Position numbers and translations under genes: made by a program | Assembly: GCF_010672455.1 (NCBI RefSeq) | Contig: NZ_JAAHGO010000001.1 | Location: 205,666-269,665, forward strand | DNA: 64,000 nt | Direction of reading: 5' to 3' | Origin: Okeania sp. SIO2C9 | GTDB taxonomy: Bacteria > Cyanobacteriota > Cyanobacteriia > Cyanobacteriales > Microcoleaceae | Shown: piece by piece, positions 57,684-64,000 of the stretch | How positions within the stretch are numbered: position 1 is the stretch's first letter | Layout: each line of letters begins with the position of its first letter | Notes under the pieces: model-generated | Databases searched by the model: none | What the model was told of the DNA's origin: nothing | Seen by the model: only the letters and a program-made list of their open reading frames with translations

Positions 57684-59390
57684 GTGCAATATCAATTTAT
57701 TGGTTATTGGGGATATGGTTCCCCACTAGAATTAAATACTATTCTCACCAAGCTAACTGAGGAAAAAAAGACAAAAGTGTTGAATTTTCATCAGGGAATA
57801 ACTTTTGCTGGAATTAGTTATATTGGTGGGGAAGAAATGAAATTAGCTAGGGGTGAGACTTTAATTGCTTCTCTATCTGCCTCTGGTTTATCTGATAGTA
57901 TTGATGCTTGGGTAAAGTTAGAAAATAACCAATTAATTTTAGGTAGGGAACCTTTTGGAAGAGTGCCTTTATATTGGACAAAAATAGAAAAAGTTATTTG
58001 GTTTGCTTCTCAATTCAAGTTATTATTACCTATTATTTCTGAGCCATCTATTAGTATTCCTGGATTTTATGGTTATACTTGTTTCTCTTATGTACCAACA
58101 CCACTCACTCCAGTAGAGAATATTTTTGCAGTACCAGCAGGAACAGAACAAATTTTTTTGGAGCCAGAAATACAAATTCAACGTCGTTATGACTGGCGAG
58201 AAAATCCCGTACAAATTGAAGATAAAAATGACGCAATTAAACAGTTACAAACCATACTTAAAAATGCGATTTATCGGCAAATTATTGACTTACCCTCTGA
58301 ACCTGTAGGAATTTTTCTTTCAGGAGGTTTAGATTCTTCAATAGTTGCAGCTTTATTAGTACAAGCTGGGATAAAAGTGCGTGCATATACCCTAGATTTC
58401 GGTAAAAATAGTTTTCCAGAATGGGAATATGCAGAAAAAGTTGCTCAACATTTAGATATACCTTTCGTGAAATTATCTGTAACTCCAAAGCTGATAAAAA
58501 ATGCTTTATTAGATACAGTTAAGGCTTTAGATTTACCTTTTGGTGATGGAGTGACAGTACCTTTATATTTATTATGTCAAACTGCAGCTCAAGAAGTATC
58601 TGTAATTTTCAACGGCGAAGGAGGAGATCAATTATTTGGTGGGTGGACGAATAAACCAATTATTGCTGCTGCTGTTTACAATAGACAAGAAAATTTCATT
58701 CAACAATATTTCCATACTTTTCATAAATTATGGGGTTATGAACAGAAAATTTTTCAACCAGAATTTTATGAAAAAGTACAAAATATCTCAGCAGAAAAGT
58801 GGGTAGAATTTGCTTTAGATGACACTTTTTGTACAGGATTAATCCATAAATTACGTCGTGCTAGCTTGACTTTAAAAGGGGCACAAAATATTCATCCTAG
58901 GGCGACAAATTTGGCATTTAGTAATGGGTTAGTTGTGCGGTCTCCTTTTTCTGATTTAGCTTTAGCTCAGTGGACTTTTCAAGTACCAGGAGAATTTAAT
59001 TTAAAAGGTTCAAACGAAAAATATATATTGAAAAAAGCGGTAGAGTCTTGGTTACCACCGGAAGTTGTTTGGCGAGAAAAAAGGGGGATGGGAGTACCTT
59101 TAAGTTATTGGTGCTTAAATGAATTATGGTCAGAAATTAGGCAATGGTTAAACCCAGAAGTTTTACAAGCAGAAGGTAGATTTATTTCGGATTTAGCTAT
59201 TACGATAATTCAAGGAAAATTAGGGGGACAAATTAGGAGTAGGCGCGTGGGTGAAATTCTCTGGTTATTAATGATTTGGGAAATTTGGCGAGTAACAATT
59301 TTAGGAGAATCTACTATTAGTAATTCTGGGTATAATCCTTTATTATTACCGCCTTGGTGGTGGAAGTGGGTTGAGCAGGTTAAAAGTTAA
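57684..59390 (+). CDS. Asparagine synthetase B-like protein lacking the glutaminase cysteine
   Basis: 568 residues, GTG start. The C-terminal domain is an adenylating ATP pyrophosphatase: SGGLDSSIVAALL (P-loop, residues 213-225), with GEGGDQLFGG and the KKAVESWLPPEVVWREKRGMGVPL region matching asparagine synthetases. The N-terminal Ntn domain keeps the fold-type segment LILGREPFGRVPLYW (about residues 85-99) but starts MQYQFIGYWG with no Cys2, so glutamine cannot be hydrolysed in the usual way. It might use free ammonia or carry out another amidation, as beta-lactam-type or lasso-peptide cyclases do; this is inference. It follows the membrane protein gene by 14 bases. Confidence 0.85.
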   Translation: MQYQFIGYWGYGSPLELNTILTKLTEEKKTKVLNFHQGITFAGISYIGGEEMKLARGETLIASLSASGLSDSIDAWVKLENNQLILGREPFGRVPLYWTKIEKVIWFASQFKLLLPIISEPSISIPGFYGYTCFSYVPTPLTPVENIFAVPAGTEQIFLEPEIQIQRRYDWRENPVQIEDKNDAIKQLQTILKNAIYRQIIDLPSEPVGIFLSGGLDSSIVAALLVQAGIKVRAYTLDFGKNSFPEWEYAEKVAQHLDIPFVKLSVTPKLIKNALLDTVKALDLPFGDGVTVPLYLLCQTAAQEVSVIFNGEGGDQLFGGWTNKPIIAAAVYNRQENFIQQYFHTFHKLWGYEQKIFQPEFYEKVQNISAEKWVEFALDDTFCTGLIHKLRRASLTLKGAQNIHPRATNLAFSNGLVVRSPFSDLALAQWTFQVPGEFNLKGSNEKYILKKAVESWLPPEVVWREKRGMGVPLSYWCLNELWSEIRQWLNPEVLQAEGRFISDLAITIIQGKLGGQIRSRRVGEILWLLMIWEIWRVTILGESTISNSGYNPLLLPPWWWKWVEQVKS

Positions 59391-59446
59391 ATTTGATCTG
59401 ATAAAAATTTTCAAGAATTTAGAATTTAGAATTTAGAATTTAGAAT

Positions 59447-59753
59447 TACCGAATTATTAATTTTTAATTATTAATAATTAAATAATTCTGGTTGAAAGCC
59501 TCCCCTTTTAAGGGGAAAAAAGCGGTCGAGGGATGGCGAGGTCCCGGAGCCATATCCAATCGACCAAGAGAAGAAATAATATTTCCTTATATTCAATTCC
59601 GTAGCGGTTAAAACCCGAGGTAATTATCAATGATCCATTATCAATTATCAATTAATGAACTCTTCTTTTCAAGGAGAGGATTGGGTTAAAAGGAATTTTG
59701 TTATTTTTTCTCCATGAATGGAGAGGCTTTATACCTTAATTTTTCGGTAAGTA
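59447..59753 (+). repeat. Composite family-D element
   Basis: Begins TACCGAATTATT, left hairpin CTCCCCTTTTAAGGGG, AAGCGGTCG, CCAATCGACCAAGAGAAG, GAGGTAATT plus an ATCAATT-type array. A second block in reverse follows: CTCTTCTTTTCAAGGAGAGG, then CTCCATGAATGGAGAGGC and the reversed left end TTAATTTTTCGGTAA. The whole is bounded by inverted TACCGAA motifs. Confidence 0.7.
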
Positions 59754-59832
59754 CTTAAGCAAAATTAATTACTTAATTTTATTCTCTGTAATTTTTACAA
59801 GATAAACTTTAGAGCTTTAGAGTATGTGTAAT

Positions 59833-59905
59833 TATAGCAGTTGCCATTACTGTATTTGACATATCAAAAGCTTATAACTCAGACAACAAAAAATTTTTAT
59901 TTTTT
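59833..59905 (+). repeat. Family A repeat, copy 6 (right end missing)
   Basis: Starts TATAGCAG and includes ATATCAAAAGCTTATAACTC, close to copy 3. The right inverted end is absent before the start of the next gene. Confidence 0.6.
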
Positions 59906-59925
59906 TCTTTTTACTTGAATGAATT

Positions 59926-60192
59926 ATGATGAAAAATGAAATTGATATTATAGAAGAATCTTTCTACAATCATGATTTACTTGAGAATGAGTACATGAAA
60001 CAACAGAAAGAAGAATATTTAGACTATAGGAATAATGATTTCCCAATTAACCCATATCGAAACTATTTAAAAATTCTGAAATACTTCCAAGAAATTAACA
60101 AATATAATCCCAGCCATGCAGCTTCTTTTGCAAAGAGAATAAAAAGCAATATAAAGACTGGAGAAGTTGCGAGGCCGTCATATCTGAAATGA
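59926..60192 (+). CDS. Uncharacterised 88-residue protein
   Basis: An acidic, Asn/Tyr/Glu-rich protein with no family I recognise (MMKNEIDIIEESFYNHDLLE; PYRNYLKILKYFQEINKYNP). A second ATG at 59929 could also start it. It ends by overlapping the next gene in an ATGA (stop TGA 60190-60192), so translational coupling is likely. Composition is more AT-rich than its neighbours, hinting at recent acquisition or weak constraint. The family-A repeat just upstream occupies the promoter region. Confidence 0.55.
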   Translation: MMKNEIDIIEESFYNHDLLENEYMKQQKEEYLDYRNNDFPINPYRNYLKILKYFQEINKYNPSHAASFAKRIKSNIKTGEVARPSYLK

Positions 60193-60698
60193 TTGTTTAC
60201 CACAACTATATTCCACTAATTAGAGAAAGATTGGTCAAATCTTTATCATTAATAACCAATGAATGTGATGTTATAGTTGAGGGTTATGACAGCTCTAAAT
60301 ATTATCTCGAAGTTTTTTGTATAATGCCGAATTTTCAAGAAGATGAGGATGGAGTAATAAACATTCAGACTCATACACAAAAAGCATTGTCATCGGTAAG
60401 ACAAAAATTCTTGAGAAAGGCTAATAAACAAAGACAATTTTCAACAAAAAGAGAGAATTTTGCAGTTATAGAATTAAATGACAGACGTATAGCTCGTGAT
60501 TTTACAATTCTGTCTTCTTTATCTGATGGCTACAAAATAAAAATTGATATAGACAAAATGACAAATTTTGATGAAGGTTATGACTGGAAAACTTCAATCT
60601 TTGAATCTCCAGAAACTCGTTTTCTTAAGGGAATAATATGGTTTCACCAGGGAAATTACCAGGATAAAAAAATATTGATAAATCCTTTCTATAAATAA
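60189..60698 (+). CDS. Uncharacterised 169-residue protein
   Basis: Starts in ATGA overlap with the preceding gene. Mixed alpha/beta pattern with a hydrophobic core (CDVIVEGYDSSKYYLEVFCI; SLSDGYKIKIDIDKM) and a basic middle (SVRQKFLRKANKQRQFSTKR). I do not recognise it. The pair's order, small first partner and overlap resemble toxin-antitoxin or other two-component accessory modules, but nothing in the sequence proves that. Its 3' end (from 60677) is tandemly duplicated downstream. Confidence 0.55.
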   Translation: MIVYHNYIPLIRERLVKSLSLITNECDVIVEGYDSSKYYLEVFCIMPNFQEDEDGVINIQTHTQKALSSVRQKFLRKANKQRQFSTKRENFAVIELNDRRIARDFTILSSLSDGYKIKIDIDKMTNFDEGYDWKTSIFESPETRFLKGIIWFHQGNYQDKKILINPFYK

Positions 60699-60904
60699 TG
60701 ATAAAGAGCTTATAACTAATAGCTGATACTAAATCCGGTTTACTTATGAAGGGAGAGAACAGGAAATGAGGAACACTGAAATTGAGAATTGATAAATCCT
60801 TTCTATAAATAATGATAAAGAGCTTATAGATAATAGCTGATACTAAATCCGGTTTACTTATGAAGGGAGAGAACAGGAAATGAGGAACACTGAAATTGAG
60901 AGGA
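60677..60904 (+). repeat. 114-bp tandem duplication (two copies)
   Basis: The units 60677-60790 and 60791-60904 are almost identical (a few differences, for example AACTAATAG versus AGATAATAG). The first unit includes the last seven codons and stop of the 60189 gene. Confidence 0.9.
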
Positions 60905-61094
60905 GTAATAAATCTCTTTATATAAACTAGACTTGGTATAACGAACTATCACTGCTTGACCTATGGATAAATTATAATTTACTTTTCCAAACCAAATTTA
61001 GTATGATTAGTTGATACTAAAATATTAGCTAATGGCATACTCTCTACTGATAACATAGATTATGCTCTAAACTGCTCTACTTGTTTAGTTAACT
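60905..61094. other. Leader region of the LysA-like gene
   Basis: AT-rich, no recognisable repeat or regulatory site. Confidence 0.35.
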
Positions 61095-62312
61095 ATGGTA
61101 GAAAATATGCCAAATTTTGTTACTCCTTTTTCTCTGGAATTTGCCCACGAATTACTAGAAAATTATGGTTCTCCTCTCTATGTTTATGATGGCGATATTC
61201 TCAGAAAAACGATAAATCATATTACTGAATCTATTCCCTATCCCCACACAGAATTTCATTTTGCTAGCGTAACTAATGGTAATGTATCTTTACTAAAAAT
61301 TTTTCAAAAGTATCAATGGGGTCTTCATGCTAATACACCGGGGGATGTTTTTCTGGGATTAAAAGCAGGTTTTTCCCCTAATAAAATTGTCTATAGCGGG
61401 AGTAATTTAAACGGTCAAGAATTTTCACGACTATTAAACTGGGAGGTAACTACTTTTAATTTAGATAGTGTCAGTCAACTACAGTTATTTTGTGACATAT
61501 ATATAGATAAGTTTGCCAGAGAAATTACGCCAAAATTGGGCTTGAGACTGAATTTACCAGAACTAACGGGAGAAAGTAGAATTGGTGTTCGACTAGAGAA
61601 ATTTTCCCAGGCAATTCAAATTACAAAGTCAGTGGGTTTAGAGTTGAGTGGTTTACATTTTTATCGAGGTACTGGTACAAATGCTACGAAAGCTTTTACT
61701 CAAGTAATTGAACCAATATTAGCAACTGGTAAATTTTTACCCGACTGGGAATATTTAGATTTTGGTGGTGGTTTTGGTTATCCTTATAATCACAATGGGA
61801 TAGCTTTTGACTGGCAAAATTTTGGCACGGATTTAACTGCAGCGATAGAAAAAGTAGGCAGAAAAATTAAATTAATTATTGAACCTGGTCGAGCTGCTAT
61901 TGCTCGTTCAGGTACAGTATTAACTAAAGTTATTTCTGTGAAATGGCAGGGAAATAAACAAATAGTTGGAGTTGACACAACTGTGGCTAATTTATCTGTG
62001 CCATCCGTACATGGAGGTCATCGAGAAATTGTTAGTTTTCGGGAAATAAATAAATCAGATTTATATTTGACGGATGTTTGTGGCAATACAACTTATTCCC
62101 GTGATTATTTGGGTAAAAATTGTCAGTTACCTGCTTTAGAAAAAGAAGATATTTTAGCTATTTTGGATACGGGTGCTTATGGTTATGCAATGTCTTCTCA
62201 TTTTTTACATAGACCTCGTCCTGCTGAAGTTTTGTTAGAAAAAAGTCAGCCTAGATTAATTCGTCAGAGAGAAGATTATAATGTTTTACTGAATGGTCAA
62301 ATTTTTAGTTAG
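61095..62312 (+). CDS. LysA-like (fold type III decarboxylase) protein lacking the PLP lysine
   Basis: 405 residues, clearly related to diaminopimelate and other amino-acid decarboxylases. The N-terminal barrel shows GSPLYVYDGDILRK; the later segments are DFGGGFGYPYN (glycine loop), IEPGRAAIAR (phosphate binding), DVCGNTTYSRDYL (position of the substrate-binding Cys-Glu-Ser) and DTGAYGYAMSSHF. The PLP-binding lysine normally sits in the sequence A-V-K-A-N; here the aligned segment is FASVTNGN, placing Val59 at the lysine position. If the alignment is right, it cannot form the internal aldimine, so decarboxylation in the usual way is improbable. It may be a non-catalytic binder or use an altered mechanism. 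It is followed after 11 bases by the zinc-ribbon membrane protein, a likely operon. Confidence 0.75.
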   Translation: MVENMPNFVTPFSLEFAHELLENYGSPLYVYDGDILRKTINHITESIPYPHTEFHFASVTNGNVSLLKIFQKYQWGLHANTPGDVFLGLKAGFSPNKIVYSGSNLNGQEFSRLLNWEVTTFNLDSVSQLQLFCDIYIDKFAREITPKLGLRLNLPELTGESRIGVRLEKFSQAIQITKSVGLELSGLHFYRGTGTNATKAFTQVIEPILATGKFLPDWEYLDFGGGFGYPYNHNGIAFDWQNFGTDLTAAIEKVGRKIKLIIEPGRAAIARSGTVLTKVISVKWQGNKQIVGVDTTVANLSVPSVHGGHREIVSFREINKSDLYLTDVCGNTTYSRDYLGKNCQLPALEKEDILAILDTGAYGYAMSSHFLHRPRPAEVLLEKSQPRLIRQREDYNVLLNGQIFS

Positions 62313-62323
62313 GAGTTATATAT

Positions 62324-63661
62324 ATGAAATGCGTAAAATGTCAAACAGATAATAATTTAAAAGAAAGAACAGAAACTGGGGGTAGATGTAAAAATTGTAA
62401 TCATCCTTTTGCTTTTGACCCTAAAGCAGGAAGTAAATTTACAGATATATTTTTCAACAATTCTATTCAGACTATTTCCTCTGAAAATACCTTGTTTTTC
62501 ACCCCTAAGCAATTGTGGTATTTGATAGAGAAGCGTTTACTTAATAAAAACAATATTAACCCATTTGGATGTTCAGCGTTTCTCATTATTTTCTTAGGAT
62601 TTTTTAGTTTGGGTTTTAAACTAGAAATAAGAATATATTTATCTATAGTATTTTTAGTGTTAATATTACTTTTTACTTCTGGTAGTCAATCACAGGGTTA
62701 TCAACCTAAAACCAGAAGAAGTTTTGCCAGAGCTATGCAAATTCTGGGAGGATTAATTCTAGTTGCTGTTTTAGTCTGGTTTTTTAAATTCTCCACCGTG
62801 AAAAATACAGCATTTTTCTTATTTTTTTTAGGTATTGGTTTAGGAATATTTGTAATTTATTTTGGTACGCGACAACTAAGTATTCAATATAAAATACCCC
62901 AGTCACTTCAGTTTAAGCAAAGTGAAATTACCCAATGGTTGAGTCGTTGGGAAGAAATTAATGGTGAGGTGACAAATGTTTTACCTCCTTCCAAAGAAAT
63001 GAGTGAACCTATACAAATTAATTCTGAAGTTACAGCTTATAGTTTTGACAGAGTTATTGTGTGTGACACTGCCGAAATTGCTCAATTTTTAATAGCTAAT
63101 AATTTCCACTTTGAAAATAACTGCGCCGTACTAAGTATTGATGGATATCCCCAGAATATTTTTAGTACAGTAATGCAAATGTTAACACAAAATCCAGATT
63201 TAAAAGTTTACGCTTTTCATAGTGCTACCCCCCGTGGAGTTACGATGATCGATGAACTGCGAAATAGTCCTAATTGGTTTGGCAGAAATAATCTAATTAT
63301 TTATGATTTAGGATTATTACCACGTCATGTATTTGCTAGTAAAAATATGTGGATTATCAAGTCGGATGAATTAGCAAGACAAGCGCAACAAATACCTACA
63401 GCAGTTAAGTCAACTTTATCAACAAATGAATTACCATGGTTAGAGGCAGGATTTTATGTAGAATTAGAATCTTTTTCTCCCCGTAAATTACTACAAGTAG
63501 TTTCTCAAGGTATTGCTAAAACTCAAGCAGTAGCTAATGGTGATACTTCAGCTTCAGATAATAGTTTAGATTCTGGTGATAGTGGTGATGATGGGATAAT
63601 TTTGATTGATGTTGATGATCATCGAAATGTAGGTTTTTTGGCATCTGATAGTTTTGGTTGA
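62324..63661 (+). CDS. Zinc-ribbon membrane protein of unknown function
   Basis: 445 residues. A zinc ribbon at the N-terminus has Cys3, Cys6, Cys22 and Cys25 (MKCVKCQ and GGRCKNCNHPF). Hydrophobic segments at about 85-100, 102-116, 145-160 and 165-185 suggest four membrane helices, then a cytoplasmic-looking domain (about 195-400): FDRVIVCDTAEIAQFLIANN, VLSIDGYPQN, KVYAFHSATPRGVTMIDELR and NLIIYDLGLLPRH, a Rossmann/Toprim-like beta-alpha pattern. The tail is Ser/Asp-rich (SASDNSLDSGDSGDDG). AGGAG gives a good binding site before ATG 62324. It sits directly behind the LysA-like gene. Function is unknown. Confidence 0.75.
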   Translation: MKCVKCQTDNNLKERTETGGRCKNCNHPFAFDPKAGSKFTDIFFNNSIQTISSENTLFFTPKQLWYLIEKRLLNKNNINPFGCSAFLIIFLGFFSLGFKLEIRIYLSIVFLVLILLFTSGSQSQGYQPKTRRSFARAMQILGGLILVAVLVWFFKFSTVKNTAFFLFFLGIGLGIFVIYFGTRQLSIQYKIPQSLQFKQSEITQWLSRWEEINGEVTNVLPPSKEMSEPIQINSEVTAYSFDRVIVCDTAEIAQFLIANNFHFENNCAVLSIDGYPQNIFSTVMQMLTQNPDLKVYAFHSATPRGVTMIDELRNSPNWFGRNNLIIYDLGLLPRHVFASKNMWIIKSDELARQAQQIPTAVKSTLSTNELPWLEAGFYVELESFSPRKLLQVVSQGIAKTQAVANGDTSASDNSLDSGDSGDDGIILIDVDDHRNVGFLASDSFG

Positions 63662-63707
63662 TACAAGTTTCATCTAGTTAAGCTACAACTAATATAGAAA
63701 TATCTTG

Positions 63708-64000
63708 ATGTATTTGCTAGTAAAAATATGTGGATTATCAAGTCGGATGAATTAGCAAGACAAGCGCAACAAATACCTACAGCAGTTAAGTCAACTTTAT
63801 CAACAAATGAATTACCATGGTTAGAGGCAGGATTTTATGTAGAATTAGAATCTTTTTCTCCCCGTAAATTACTACAAGTAGTTTCTCAAGGTATTGCTAA
63901 AACTCAAGCAGTAGCTAATGGTGATACTTCAGCTTCAGATAATAGTTTAGATTCTGGTGATAGTGGTGATGATGGGATAATTTTGATTGATGTTGATGAT
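63708..64000 (+). repeat. Tandem duplicate of the 3' end of the preceding gene
   Basis: 63708-64000 repeats 63327-63619 essentially unchanged, an offset of 381 bases. It continues past the window end, so its full extent is not visible. It lies outside the 62324 frame and has no start of its own, so here it is a gene-end relic unless it joins a second copy beyond the window. Confidence 0.9.

Larger units (their letters stand above)
59391..59925. other. Spacer with composite family-D element and family A copy
   Basis: TAGAATT heptamers (about 59417-59445), the composite family-D element (59447-59753) and family-A copy 6 (59833-59905). No gene seen. Confidence 0.6.

Overview
The window looks like chromosome from a filamentous, non-heterocystous marine cyanobacterium of the Trichodesmium/Okeania type. 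This is inferred from photosystem and chloroplast-type genes (psbX, ycf66, ycf19/yggT, a high-light-inducible protein), frequent HIP1 octamers (GCGATCGC), AT-rich sequence, two PEP-CTERM proteins, squalene-hopene cyclase, and very low coding density. I cannot assign a species. About 40 genes or gene relics are spread over 64 kb, separated by intergenic stretches of 0.3 to 3 kb full of small repeats.

Layout. 1-8.5 kb: a PEP-CTERM protein, a truncated tyrosine recombinase, PEP synthase (ppsA), then a minus-strand cluster of an RDD membrane protein, L33 (rpmG), S18 (rpsR) and an RNase II/R-type exonuclease. 10-15.3 kb: succinate dehydrogenase iron-sulfur subunit, a HLIP, and two secreted proteins sharing a PPC-type C-terminal domain (one with 15 heptapeptide repeats, one a trypsin-like protease). 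17.3-21.2 kb: the photosynthesis-linked block ycf66, psbX (39 codons, easily missed), yggT/ycf19, accC, then tRNA-Leu(GAG). 21.2-22.6 kb: a nested tandem-repeat locus. 22.6-32 kb: a broken GHKL ATPase gene, a 546-residue protein of unknown function, chorismate lyase and purF. 32-39.8 kb: a cyclic-nucleotide-binding protein, ribD, an AAA-like/degenerate-GGDEF fusion, an intact IS200/IS605-type tnpB element and a secreted DUF6816-like protein. 40-50.5 kb: a decayed tnpB element inside an Rpn-like gene, a second PEP-CTERM protein, squalene-hopene cyclase, an endonuclease/exonuclease/phosphatase pseudogene, and a frameshifted second tnpB. 51-64 kb: TetR regulator, Dps, two small cyanobacterial proteins, galE, an interrupted membrane-protein gene, a membrane protein plus asparagine-synthetase-like pair, an unknown ATGA-overlapping pair, and a LysA-like protein lacking the PLP lysine followed by a zinc-ribbon membrane protein whose 3' end is tandemly duplicated.

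The most unusual content is the intergenic DNA. At least nine families of short repeats recur. Several have matched inverted ends like MITEs. One family appears to derive from the ends of IS200/IS605 elements and is regularly flanked by 7-bp tandem arrays. A 48-bp GC-rich element occurs both in a tnpB relic and, in frame, inside the second tnpB, where it adds 16 residues. Many genes are broken in several ways (stops, frameshifts, truncation), so the region appears to be accumulating pseudogenes and repeats. Repeat families are labelled A to I in the feature list. All functional calls come from reading motifs by eye, with no database search.
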